From Pyrinomonadaceae bacterium (lineage in GTDB: Bacteria; Acidobacteriota; Blastocatellia; Pyrinomonadales; Pyrinomonadaceae): a stretch of DNA of 64,000 nt. The notes under the pieces are model-generated. The model saw only the letters and a list, made by a program, of their open reading frames with translations, searched no databases and was not told the DNA's origin. The stretch covers positions 124,001-188,000 of the forward strand of contig JAJTWY010000001.1 in assembly GCA_021463165.1 (NCBI GenBank). Reading direction: 5' to 3'. Positions 1-7,655 of this stretch are shown piece after piece. Each line of letters opens with the position of its first letter. Within the stretch, counting starts at the first letter, position 1. Both the position numbers and the translations under genes were made by a program.

Positions 1-1
1 C

Positions 2-334
2 CGGGTCATCTTGAAATTTGATGGCCACGACACAGTCGAAGCGGCGGAAACGCTACGCGACAATGAGATCTGTGTGGCAGAATCCGAGGTGGTCGAACTT
101 GACGATGGCGAGTTTTACGATTGGGAACTAGAGGGCTGCAAGGTTGAAACGCTCGATGGAACTCCGATTGGCTCTGTATCCGAGCTGATGCGAACCGGGG
201 GAACAGAATTGCTGGTTGTTAAGAGTGGCGGTAGAGACTATCTGATCCCATTTGCCGAAGCGATCTGTGTTGAGATCGACATTGAAAACAAGTTGATCCG
301 GATCGACCCGCCCGAGGGGCTCCTTGAGTTTTAG
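2..334 (+). CDS. rimM: Ribosome maturation factor RimM (C-terminal part)
   Basis: Partial gene cut by the left edge; the open frame runs in from the first bases, so the first in-window TTG is not the start. RimM binds ribosomal protein S19 and helps 30S head maturation and 16S rRNA processing. The visible 110 residues cover the end of the N-terminal domain (KFDGHDTVEAAETLR, like the usual EAAE-L-G segment) and the C-terminal PRC-barrel (LEGCKVETLDGTPIGSVSE, DYLIPFAE). trmD follows 35 nt downstream and rplS after it, the classical rpsP-rimM-trmD-rplS order, which supports the call; rpsP would lie to the left. Confidence 0.93.
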   Translation, partial: RVILKFDGHDTVEAAETLRDNEICVAESEVVELDDGEFYDWELEGCKVETLDGTPIGSVSELMRTGGTELLVVKSGGRDYLIPFAEAICVEIDIENKLIRIDPPEGLLEF

Positions 335-369
335 GTCTCATGCTTGAGATCTGAACTCAAAAAGAATTC

Positions 370-1068
370 ATGAAAATTGACGTTCTAACAATTTTCCCGG
401 AATTCTTTGACGCGGTCTTTGACTTCGGGATCATCCGGCGGGCCAAGCTCGCCGGGATCGTTAAAATAGTCGCCCACGACCTCCGCAAGTACGCCGTGGA
501 CAAACACAAAATGGTCGACGACCGGCCGTTTGGCGGTGGCGACGGGATGGTTTTGAAGCCGGAGCCGATATTTGCGGCGATTGAAAATTTGATCGGCACC
601 AGCGACCGCGACTCGTATCCGAAGGGTACACGCGTCGTACTGCTCTCGCCTCAGGGAAAGCCGTTCAAGCAGGCCGATGCTGCGTTGATGGCAGAGGAAG
701 CCGAGCATCTGGTTTTCATCTGCGGCCGTTACGAGGGCGTTGATGAACGCGTTAATGACGTGCTCGTCACGGATGAGATATCGATCGGCGATTACGTCCT
801 GTCGGGCGGGGAGCCGGCCGCCGTCGTAGTAGTTGACAGTATTGTAAGGCTTTTGCCGGAGGCATTGGGCAGCGAAACCTCTGCGTCGAATGATTCATTT
901 TCGACCGGAAAGCTCGATTGCCCACATTACACGCGGCCGGCCGAGTTTCGCGGGATGAAAGTCCCCGAGGTTCTTTTGAACGGCAATCATGCCGAGATCG
1001 AAAAATGGCGCTTTGAGAAGGCGCTGGAAAAGACGCGGGCCGTACGCCCCGATCTAATAAATGAATAA
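370..1068 (+). CDS. trmD: tRNA (guanine-N1-)-methyltransferase TrmD
   Basis: SPOUT-class methyltransferase making m1G37 in tRNAs that read CNN codons, preventing +1 frameshifting; uses S-adenosylmethionine. At 232 residues it has the usual family length. Visible landmarks are [13 protein letters not shown] at the N-terminus, the [17 protein letters not shown] segment, [13 protein letters not shown], and the trefoil-knot cofactor loop with [10 protein letters not shown] near residues 140-150; the HYTRP motif follows in the C-terminal domain. It starts with ATG after an AAAGAATTC leader and lies between rimM and rplS, probably co-transcribed with both. Confidence 0.97.
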   Translation: MKIDVLTIFPEFFDAVFDFGIIRRAKLAGIVKIVAHDLRKYAVDKHKMVDDRPFGGGDGMVLKPEPIFAAIENLIGTSDRDSYPKGTRVVLLSPQGKPFKQADAALMAEEAEHLVFICGRYEGVDERVNDVLVTDEISIGDYVLSGGEPAAVVVVDSIVRLLPEALGSETSASNDSFSTGKLDCPHYTRPAEFRGMKVPEVLLNGNHAEIEKWRFEKALEKTRAVRPDLINE

Positions 1069-1119
1069 AATGGTGAATGTGAGCGATTGAAACCGTTGAC
1101 CTCTGGCCGAAGGATAGAA

Positions 1120-1485
1120 ATGAACAGACTAGACAGCGTCGAAAAGACACAGTTAAAAGACAATATTCCAGCTTTCCAGCCGGGAGACACGCTCCGCGTT
1201 TCGGTGCGCATCAAGGAAGGAAATAAAGAGCGGCTTCAGGCCTTCGAGGGCATCTGTATCGCTATTAAGCATGGCGGCGTTCGTGAGACGGTGACCGTTC
1301 GCAAGGTCAGCTTTGGTGTCGGCGTCGAGCGTATCTTCCCGCTCCATGCGACCGTCATCGATCATATCGACGTTGTACGTCGCGGTAAGGTCCGTCGGGC
1401 GAAGCTCTATTATTTGCGTGATCTTCGGGGTAAGGCAGCTCGTATTAAGGAACGCGACACTCGGGCTAAGAAAAAGCAGGCTTAG
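1120..1485 (+). CDS. rplS: 50S ribosomal protein L19
   Basis: Structural protein at the 30S/50S interface. The start chosen is the ATG at 1120, preceded by AAGGAT about 5 nt upstream; this gives 121 residues, the normal L19 length, whereas an in-frame TTG at 1087 would add 11 untypical residues. The conserved features are all present: [35 protein letters not shown] and the basic [19 protein letters not shown] tail. It closes the rimM-trmD-rplS cluster. Confidence 0.97.
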   Translation: MNRLDSVEKTQLKDNIPAFQPGDTLRVSVRIKEGNKERLQAFEGICIAIKHGGVRETVTVRKVSFGVGVERIFPLHATVIDHIDVVRRGKVRRAKLYYLRDLRGKAARIKERDTRAKKKQA

Positions 1486-1492
1486 TCGGAAT

Positions 1493-1888
1493 ATGAAAGA
1501 AGGCCGCCGCGAATTTGTTGCCGCACTCGGTGCAGCGGCCTCGTACGCTCTATTTCCGTCTGATGTGGCCGCGTTGCCTACGGGGAAGATGTACGGCCTG
1601 ATCGGCCGAATGACCTCCGTCGAGGGCAAACGCGACGAACTGATCAAGCACTTGCTCGACGGGTCGGATCGAATGCCGGGCTGCCTCAGTTACATTGTCG
1701 CGAAGGATCCGAATGACGCGAACGGGATCTGGATAACTGAAGTTTGGGATCGGCAGGAAAGCCATGCGGCATCACTGAATCTTCCCAGTGTCAAGGAATC
1801 CATCAAGAAAGCCCGGCCGCTCGTAGCAGGTTTTCACGAAAGATTCACGACCGAACCGCTGGGCGGCCACGGACTTTCGAAGAAATAG
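1493..1888 (+). CDS. Tat-signal ABM-fold (antibiotic biosynthesis monooxygenase-like) protein
   Basis: Small protein of 131 residues starting 7 nt after the rplS stop. Residues 1-27 look like a twin-arginine or short secretory signal (GRREFVAALGAAASYAL). The rest matches the ABM/YgiN ferredoxin-like fold: MYGLIGRMTSVEGKRDEL, then GCLSYIVAKDP, WITEVWDRQESHAASL and a final GFHERF strand. YgiN-like domains act as quinol or small-aromatic monooxygenases, or only bind ligands; substrate is unknown here. Export of an ABM domain is less common than a cytoplasmic location. Function is inferred only from the fold pattern. Confidence 0.75.
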   Translation: MKEGRREFVAALGAAASYALFPSDVAALPTGKMYGLIGRMTSVEGKRDELIKHLLDGSDRMPGCLSYIVAKDPNDANGIWITEVWDRQESHAASLNLPSVKESIKKARPLVAGFHERFTTEPLGGHGLSKK

Positions 1889-1899
1889 ACGCCAGCCGG

Positions 1900-1905
1900 T
1901 ATAAT
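1900..1905 (+). promoter_or_regulatory. Candidate -10 element for rnhB (leaderless)
   Basis: A perfect TATAAT ends 7 nt before the GTG start of rnhB, so transcription would begin at about the start codon itself, implying a leaderless mRNA. No convincing -35 is seen 16-18 nt upstream. Similar spacing occurs before clpS, the ATL gene and the gene starting at 25744. Confidence 0.5.
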
Positions 1906-1912
1906 CCGTTTT

Positions 1913-2575
1913 GTGCAAGACTTTACACTCACAGCCGAGCGCTCCGTTTGGACGATCGGCTTTGATTTTGAGCGACAGGCTTACAGTGAAGGTTTTCGCC
2001 TGATCGCTGGCGTAGATGAGGTCGGCCGCGGCTGCATTGCCGGCCCGGTCGTTGCCGCAGCCTGTATTCTGGATATCGAGAAACCAGTTCCTGGTGCTCT
2101 CGATGATTCGAAGAAACTCACGGCCGAAACCCGCAACGACATCGCAGCATGGATCAAGGAAGAGTGTGTGGGTTACGCGGTCGGATCTGTAGATGCGGCT
2201 GAGATCGACCGGATCAATATCCTGGAGGCAACAAAAGTTGCGATGCTGAAAGCCATCGACCAACTTGAGCCGCCACCCGATCTTCTTCTGATCGACGCGT
2301 TGCGCTTAAAGGCGTGTCCGCTGCCGCAAAAAGCGATCATCAAGGGTGACTCCATCTCAGTCTCGATCGCCGCCGCTTCGATCCTTGCAAAGACCTATCG
2401 CGACGACCTGATGGCTGGTTTCGATGAACAATTTCCTCAATATGGCTTCGCCCACCACAAAGGCTATGGCTGCGCGAGCCATTACGAGGCCGTCCGCATA
2501 TACGGACCCTGCGCGCTTCATCGGCTTTCCTTCAAAGGCGTCGTCGCGGCCGAGCCCACCACAACCCTTTTCTAG
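1913..2575 (+). CDS. rnhB: Ribonuclease HII
   Basis: Endonuclease that nicks RNA-DNA hybrids, including single ribonucleotides in DNA, with Mn or Mg. The DEVGRG motif (catalytic D35, E36) sits in the typical place, followed by GPVVAAACIL, DDSKKLT, the third acidic site in LLLIDALRL and KGDSISVSIAAASILAK; HHKGYG lies near the C-terminus. 220 residues is a normal size. The start is GTG at 1913, since the N-terminal extension contains no ATG in frame before the catalytic core. No Shine-Dalgarno is visible; a TATAAT directly upstream suggests leaderless expression. The 3' end overlaps the convergent MBL gene by 4 nt. Confidence 0.95.
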   Translation: MQDFTLTAERSVWTIGFDFERQAYSEGFRLIAGVDEVGRGCIAGPVVAAACILDIEKPVPGALDDSKKLTAETRNDIAAWIKEECVGYAVGSVDAAEIDRINILEATKVAMLKAIDQLEPPPDLLLIDALRLKACPLPQKAIIKGDSISVSIAAASILAKTYRDDLMAGFDEQFPQYGFAHHKGYGCASHYEAVRIYGPCALHRLSFKGVVAAEPTTTLF

Positions 2576-3402
2576 AATTCAAACCATTGCGTCGGTGTCT
2601 TCGGTTCAGAGATAGCGATCGTCGTCTCAGCCCGAAACAGCGACGGCCTCATCTTTAAGGCTATCTCCGCGGTTATGCGTGCAAGATTCGGCTCGTTAGC
2701 TCGCTGCGATAGGTGGGCGAGGACGATGTTTCTTGCTCGTCCGTCGAAATCGTTCGTCAGCCAGTCGGAAAGATCTTCGTTAGACAGGTGACCAGTATGC
2801 GACATGATCCGCTGTTTAAGGTCCCATGTATAAACTGAGCAGGTTCGCAGCATATCGCGGCTATGGTTGGATTCGACGACTATCGCGTCGCAGCCGGTCA
2901 GGTTTTCCTTGATAAGCGGGGTGATGTGGCCAAAGTCCATTAACGTCGCAACCTTTACGCCGTCATTCGTCGCCACAAAGCCAAAGTTGTCGACCGCATC
3001 GTGCGGCACGCTGAAAGGCTGGAAATCGATATCGCCAATGCGGAATTCCTGTGCCGATTCGATCGTCACTGTCCGACCCTTCATCGCTGTCCGGCGTTTT
3101 GACGATTCGCTGTCGCCGTTTGTTCCACCGGCTCGGGTGTCATAATAGGCCTCAGCCGTAACCTGCGAAATGAAAACCGGACATTTGACCGTCCCGAGCA
3201 GGACGCGGAGCCCGCCGATATGATCGCCATGTTCGTGGGTCACGAGAACACCGTCGAGAGCTGCGGGTTCGACGCCAACATCGTGAATTCTGCGGAGGAT
3301 CTCGCGAGCGCTCATTCCGGCATCGACAAGCACATTCGTCTTGTCGCTCGAGATAAGAACTGCGTTACCAGTCGAACCGCTGCCAAGAACTGTAAATCTC
3401 AT
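2572..3402 (-). CDS. MBL-fold metallo-hydrolase, YycJ/WalJ-like
   Basis: Cytoplasmic metallo-beta-lactamase-fold protein of 276 residues. The first strand MRFTVLGSGSTGN and the zinc motif THEHGDH (H56, H58, D60, H61) are typical of the YycJ family, a putative 5'-to-3' exonuclease group linked to DNA repair in Firmicutes. Further metal-ligand candidates are the histidines in FSVPHDAVDN, SNHSRDML and NIVLAHLSQRANEP. It stands alone, facing rnhB convergently. Substrate cannot be told from sequence; nuclease function is an inference from the family. Confidence 0.88.
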   Translation of the reverse strand: MRFTVLGSGSTGNAVLISSDKTNVLVDAGMSAREILRRIHDVGVEPAALDGVLVTHEHGDHIGGLRVLLGTVKCPVFISQVTAEAYYDTRAGGTNGDSESSKRRTAMKGRTVTIESAQEFRIGDIDFQPFSVPHDAVDNFGFVATNDGVKVATLMDFGHITPLIKENLTGCDAIVVESNHSRDMLRTCSVYTWDLKQRIMSHTGHLSNEDLSDWLTNDFDGRARNIVLAHLSQRANEPNLARITAEIALKMRPSLFRAETTIAISEPKTPTQWFEF

Positions 3403-3438
3403 AGGCTAGTATCCAGCAATGGAAAGCGAAAAATGTAC

Positions 3439-4269
3439 TCAGCGCTTATCCGACATTACCTTGTGATCGTTCCCCGTTGGTTCGTCAGGCTTGACTTGAA
3501 ATCTCGATCGCAAAGCTCCCGCCATAACACGCCGCGAGATGAATGTCGGAACATACGTCCCAAGAATCGCTCCAATCTTATTTGCCAGGCCCGAAACGAC
3601 CTTGATTCGTCGGGTGGTGATTGCGCGCAATGCGGTCTCGATAACATCCTCGACAGTTTGCTGGCCCTTTACTTTTATCGGACGATCGATCTTTGAGGCC
3701 GCAAAGAAGTTGGTCTTTGTCGAACCCGGACACAGAGCCAAAACCTGGATCCCGTAAGGCCGGTTCTCCTCCGCGATCGCTTCGGAAAACGACGTTACGA
3801 ATGCCTTCGTCGCGGCATAGGTCGCCATGAACGGGATCGGCTGAAAACCGGCGGCCGACGATACATTTATTATGGTACCTGCCCTGCGTTCACGCATTTT
3901 CACTAGGTAAGCGTGCGTAATGGACACCAACGCCGCGATGTTGAGCTCTATCATCTGAAGCTCGCGATCCAGATCGAGTTTCGCAAAATCACCTGCTGAG
4001 CCGAAGCCGGCATTGTTGATGAGCCAATCGATTTCGAATCCGTGTCTTTCAGTTTCTTCAAAAAGTGTCAGGTCGGCATTCGGTTCCGCAAGGTCGAGAA
4101 CGACATAATGGGCCATTATCTCATGCTTAAGCATCAACTCATCACAAAGCTCATGAAGAGCCTTTTCCGAGCGGGCGACCAATACAAGATTATGCCCCAA
4201 GGTCGCGAGACGCCGGGCGAAGCCTTCACCTATACCGCTCGAAGCTCCTGTGATCAGGGTCGCCTTCAT
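3439..4269 (-). CDS. Short-chain dehydrogenase/reductase (SDR)
   Basis: NAD(P)-dependent oxidoreductase of the classical SDR type, 276 residues. TGASSGIG (residues 7-14) is the cofactor-binding glycine motif, LINNAGFG the structural NNAG, INVSSAAG carries the catalytic Ser and YAATKAF the catalytic Tyr-Lys pair. The arginine after the first helix (VARSEKAL) favours NADPH. The substrate is unknown; the closest groups (DltE/YqjQ-like) include many general reductases. Its ATG overlaps the stop of the upstream membrane-protein gene (ATGA), so the GNAT, membrane protein and SDR are probably one transcript. Confidence 0.9.
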   Translation of the reverse strand: MKATLITGASSGIGEGFARRLATLGHNLVLVARSEKALHELCDELMLKHEIMAHYVVLDLAEPNADLTLFEETERHGFEIDWLINNAGFGSAGDFAKLDLDRELQMIELNIAALVSITHAYLVKMRERRAGTIINVSSAAGFQPIPFMATYAATKAFVTSFSEAIAEENRPYGIQVLALCPGSTKTNFFAASKIDRPIKVKGQQTVEDVIETALRAITTRRIKVVSGLANKIGAILGTYVPTFISRRVMAGALRSRFQVKPDEPTGNDHKVMSDKR

Positions 4270-4823
4270 AGCTCAGGTTCGTCGATCGACGGCGACAAAA
4301 ACGAAAGATATAAGGACCATGCCGAGGCGATAACTATCGTCGCTGTGCCCACAAATCGGAGCACACTCGCGACCTTCTTCGTAGAACCGATCAAGCCGGT
4401 CTCTGTCAGGAGATAGTTCCAATCATGAAAGCTCCCTTCGGTTCCCGTGAATCCGCTTGTCAACACTAGTTGCATCACGACGGCATCCGACGCATATACC
4501 CAAACATTCAAGATGCTCTGGCCGACCCACAAACTCACTATCGCTGCTGAATAGTAGCTTTTCTGCCAGATGAAATATCCAACGAACAATATCGGCATGA
4601 TCACTTGAAACAGCGAGCCTCCCGCGATCATCATGAACTCGCCAAAGAGTCGAAATATCAGATGCCCTGTCTCATGAATTGCCAGATCGACATTATCAAG
4701 AAAGCTCCCCTGCATCGGGTCGTAGGCGATCCACAAGAAATACGCAGACAGAACGGCGGCGAAGGTCAATTTTGGCAAACTCGGTTTCAATACTGTCTCA
4801 GGCATGGAGTCGTAAGAAAACAT
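4266..4823 (-). CDS. Integral membrane protein with HETGH motif
   Basis: Unrecognised 185-residue membrane protein with about four hydrophobic segments (near residues 20-35, 65-86, 92-112 and 155-177). The AIHETGHLIF stretch (HETGH at 50-54) has the HExxH pattern of zinc peptidases and lies at a membrane boundary, with a later SFHDWNYLLTETGLIG stretch near 131-146 that could supply a further ligand; the layout recalls M50-like intramembrane proteases but the protein is short. The start is either ATG 4823 (overlapping the GNAT gene by 26 nt) or ATG 4805 (overlap 8 nt). Protease activity is not shown. Confidence 0.75.
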   Translation of the reverse strand: MFSYDSMPETVLKPSLPKLTFAAVLSAYFLWIAYDPMQGSFLDNVDLAIHETGHLIFRLFGEFMMIAGGSLFQVIMPILFVGYFIWQKSYYSAAIVSLWVGQSILNVWVYASDAVVMQLVLTSGFTGTEGSFHDWNYLLTETGLIGSTKKVASVLRFVGTATIVIASAWSLYLSFLSPSIDEPEL

Positions 4824-5316
4824 CTCGATCGATCGAGTAAAACACGCAGTTCATCCCATAATGGATCTGATCGCCTTGGTACTGCATCCCGCATTTTTCC
4901 ATGATTCGCCACGAGCCAGTATTGTCCGGATGAGCAACAGCTACAATGCGGTCGAGTCCGGCAACCTCAAACCCATATCTCAGCCAGCCCATCGCGCATT
5001 CGTATCCATAACCCTGACGCCAATATCTCTCGGCAAGGTTGTATCCCACCTCAATCTCGCCCGTATCACCGAGAGGCTGCAGGCCGCTTGTCCCGATCTG
5101 TTCGCACGTCGATTTGAGCGACATTATGCTGAATCCGAAACCGTATTTTTCATGACACTCGAGATAGAAAGGCATCCGAGCGGTTATCGCTTCTGCATTT
5201 TGCATCTCGCGTCCGCCCATATAGCGGTTTACAGCATCCGGGACGCGGAGTTCGATGAGCCATGGTAGATCTTCGGGCGTGAGTTTCTTGATAACTAATC
5301 TTTCTGTCTCGAACAT
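4798..5316 (-). CDS. GNAT N-acetyltransferase, RimJ/RimL type
   Basis: 172-residue acetyl-CoA-dependent transferase. FETERLVIKKLTPEDLPW is the standard opening of RimJ/RimL-type GNATs, EVGYNLAERYWRQGYGYECA contains the acetyl-CoA pyrophosphate loop (RQGYGYE, a Q-x-x-G-x-G/A-like turn), and AVAHPDNTGSWRIMEKCGM is the typical N-x-x-S-x-x-x-x-E-K-x-G motif. Acceptor could be a protein N-terminus, an amino acid or a small metabolite. First gene of a three-gene minus-strand unit with the HETGH protein and the SDR; divergent from the Tat dioxygenase-like gene. Confidence 0.9.
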   Translation of the reverse strand: MFETERLVIKKLTPEDLPWLIELRVPDAVNRYMGGREMQNAEAITARMPFYLECHEKYGFGFSIMSLKSTCEQIGTSGLQPLGDTGEIEVGYNLAERYWRQGYGYECAMGWLRYGFEVAGLDRIVAVAHPDNTGSWRIMEKCGMQYQGDQIHYGMNCVFYSIDRDVFLRLHA

Positions 5317-5389
5317 TGCAAAAAATGGAAGAAGACCTAACTCGGCTTCGTCTAATTATCGACAAATTGGTCAAAAAGGACAAAATAAT

Positions 5390-6049
5390 ATGAATAACCT
5401 TGAATTTAACCGCCGAGATTTCTTGAAGCAGGCATCAATGGCCGCTTTGGTCCTACCGACGCTATTAAGCTGTGAAAGCGATTCGCTCGCCAGGGACCCT
5501 GCGTCCGATATCCTTTCCAGGATCAAAAGGAACGCGCAGGCTCGCGGTGCCAAAGGCATGGGTGCGATCGAGGTGCCCGCAAACGTGACATGGCGGACTC
5601 CTTTTGACATAAAACCGGACGATGGCGAGCAGATGATCATCACGGGAACCGTCTATAAACCGGACGGTAAAACTCCCGCACCCAATACGCTCATCTACTT
5701 CTATCACGCTGATAAATTCGGGATTTACGGCCGTGAGGGCCAGCCTAAGCACGGACGATTTCGTGGCTGGATGCTGACAGATGAAAAAGGTCGTTATGAA
5801 TTCTCCTCAATCCGTCCGGCCTCGTATCCGAATTCCACTCAGTCCCAGCACGTTCATATGACCGTAACCGGCGTGGATCATAAAGAGGACTGGATCGATT
5901 CGATCTTGTTCGAGGGCGACAAATTTCTCACCGTTCGTGAACGGGCCTCGGCTGGGAAACGCGGCGGATTCAACCCGATCGTAACACTCCGTCCAAACGC
6001 GGATGGTATCATGACCGCGAGGCGCGATATTCAACTCCTAACAATATAG
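5390..6049 (+). CDS. Tat-exported intradiol ring-cleavage dioxygenase-like protein
   Basis: 219 residues starting at ATG 5390, with AAAAAGGA about 9 nt upstream. NRRDFLKQASMAALVL is a clear twin-arginine signal ending at a Cys that could also be lipidated (LLSCES). The remainder resembles the beta subunit fold of protocatechuate 3,4-dioxygenase: TGTVYKPDGKTPAPNTLIYFYHAD, GIYGREG, RGWMLTDEKGRYEFSSIRPASYP and QHVHMTV. Candidate non-heme Fe(III) ligands Y113, Y146, H154 and H156 follow the Tyr-Tyr-His-His pattern of the family. A folded iron protein fits Tat export. The aromatic substrate is unknown. Confidence 0.85.
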   Translation: MNNLEFNRRDFLKQASMAALVLPTLLSCESDSLARDPASDILSRIKRNAQARGAKGMGAIEVPANVTWRTPFDIKPDDGEQMIITGTVYKPDGKTPAPNTLIYFYHADKFGIYGREGQPKHGRFRGWMLTDEKGRYEFSSIRPASYPNSTQSQHVHMTVTGVDHKEDWIDSILFEGDKFLTVRERASAGKRGGFNPIVTLRPNADGIMTARRDIQLLTI

Positions 6050-6087
6050 CTTCATCGAGGCTTTCGGATGGGAAGTGTAATTAGACC

Positions 6088-7044
6088 ATGGCGATCTCGT
6101 GTAAATTTAGGCATCTCATCACGATTTTTTTTCTGGTGTCGCTATCGATAGATGCGGCGCCTTACCGATGGAGGAGCGTCGCTCCGATTGGAAGCGGCTG
6201 TTCCCCACCGAAATGCGACCAAGGGAAGTTTCCGATGGCGATACTGCCGGTCGCAGCTCCGGACGGGAGGCTGTACAGTTTTGGCCAAAGTAAGGTCTGG
6301 ATCTCCTCTAACGGCACCGATTGGATGACCAATGATAAGACCGATTGGGGCGAGCGGCACGGGGGTGAACTTGTGTATTTTCGCGGAGCATTCTGGTTGT
6401 TCGGAGGTATGCGGTCGTGGGATGATTTCCGCAGCGATGTTTGGACCTCAGCCGATGGGACTGATTGGAAGCTTGTGTCCGCCCGTGCCGGGTGGCCCGC
6501 TCGGCGCGGACATAGCGTTCTTACGTACAAGGAGAAACTCTGGATCCTTGGCGGAGCATTGAGTTCGGGAAATGCAAATGTTCCGCCGAAGACCTTTGTT
6601 AACGATGTATGGTCCTCAGACGACGGAATCAGTTGGAAGCTGGTCACGCTGTCGGTGCCTTGGAACGTTGAGACTGGACAAACGGCTTTCGTATTTGGGG
6701 GAAAGTTGTGGATGTTTGAAGGCTCTGGCAGGGCGTGGACATCAGTCGATGGACTTAAGTGGACGCAGGTTTCAGCAGGAGTTCCGTGGGCAGGGCGGAT
6801 CGGACATGGCGCTTTGGTATTTGATAGCAAACTGTGGGTCTTCGGCGGCCGCGAAAGAAACGATGTTTGGTGTTCAAGTGATGGCTTGCGCTGGACACGG
6901 ATCTTGGAAAATGCTCCTTGGTCCAAACGGAGTGCTAACTACAGCGTTGTTTTCAAGGACCGGATATGGATGTTCAGCGGCAAGACCGGTCGCGACGACA
7001 GTTGGGATGGTGAAATCTGGGCAATGGAGAGCATATCGAAGTAG
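6088..7044 (+). CDS. Secreted kelch-type beta-propeller protein
   Basis: 318 residues with a Sec signal (residues 1-24, hydrophobic core ITIFFLVSLSID). The body is a run of about six roughly 50-residue kelch-like blades, each with a W-x-x-V start, an R-x-GH or equivalent turn and a KLW-x-x-GG strand pair (WLFGGM, LWILGG, LWMFEG, LWVFGG, IWMFSG), and DVWTSADGTDWKL-like loops. Such propellers bind ligands or act as scaffolds; no catalytic residues are evident. It lies 38 nt after the dioxygenase-like gene and 18 nt before the sigma factor gene, so may be in the same regulon. Confidence 0.85.
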   Translation: MAISCKFRHLITIFFLVSLSIDAAPYRWRSVAPIGSGCSPPKCDQGKFPMAILPVAAPDGRLYSFGQSKVWISSNGTDWMTNDKTDWGERHGGELVYFRGAFWLFGGMRSWDDFRSDVWTSADGTDWKLVSARAGWPARRGHSVLTYKEKLWILGGALSSGNANVPPKTFVNDVWSSDDGISWKLVTLSVPWNVETGQTAFVFGGKLWMFEGSGRAWTSVDGLKWTQVSAGVPWAGRIGHGALVFDSKLWVFGGRERNDVWCSSDGLRWTRILENAPWSKRSANYSVVFKDRIWMFSGKTGRDDSWDGEIWAMESISK

Positions 7045-7062
7045 AATTCCAGTAGAAATGCG

Positions 7063-7638
7063 ATGGAGAAGCGAGCGTTGACGAGCAATGAACCTACGAC
7101 AGCCGAGTTACTCGATCAATGCTCCCGCGGTGACCGCGAAGCAATGCATACCTTCTACGTCGAGAACCAGCGATGCGTATTTTCCATTGCTTTGAACTAC
7201 TTTGGCGGCCGGCGTGAAATTGCCGAGGACGTGACCCAGAAAGTGTTCTTGAAGATCTTTACCAATTGCAGTTTTCGCGGAGATAGCAAACTGTCAACGT
7301 GGCTCTACCGCGTAACTGTAAATGCCTGCACGGATGAGGCCAGGAAGCTGAATCGTTTTGTCGATCTAGCCGGCGTTCTCACGTTTGGTGAACCAAAAGG
7401 CGGCGAAGTCCAGCAACTGATGACGGAATCCGAAGAGATCTCCGGGGTCGTCGCAGCTCAGATCGCAAAATTGCGGCCAAAGCTCCGAGCTCCGATCGTG
7501 CTCAAATATGTCGAAGGCCTGTCGTATAACGAAATTGCTGAGGTCCTTGGATGTTCGATCGGAACTGTCGCATCGCGGATGAATCGAGGCCATAAACAAC
7601 TTGCAGCACGGCTGGAGCATCTTCGCGATGCTATTTGA
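7063..7638 (+). CDS. ECF-type RNA polymerase sigma factor
   Basis: 191 residues with sigma region 2 (ALNYFGGRREIAEDVTQKVF, containing the core-binding EDVTQ and the WLYRVTVN -10 recognition helix) and region 4 (VLKYVEGLSYNEIAEVLG followed by the GTVASRMNRG recognition helix). No region 1.1 or 3, so it is a Group IV sigma factor. It is followed after 17 nt by a zinc-finger anti-sigma factor, the usual arrangement for signal-controlled ECF factors. The start ATG 7063 gives a normal N-terminus. Confidence 0.95.
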   Translation: MEKRALTSNEPTTAELLDQCSRGDREAMHTFYVENQRCVFSIALNYFGGRREIAEDVTQKVFLKIFTNCSFRGDSKLSTWLYRVTVNACTDEARKLNRFVDLAGVLTFGEPKGGEVQQLMTESEEISGVVAAQIAKLRPKLRAPIVLKYVEGLSYNEIAEVLGCSIGTVASRMNRGHKQLAARLEHLRDAI

Positions 7639-7655
7639 TCGAGGGTTTTTGCTGA

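Noticed and set aside
6162..6926. Minus-strand open frame across the kelch gene
   Set aside because: Product is rich in Ser, Pro and Thr without pattern, opposite a well-defined repeat protein; a shadow frame.
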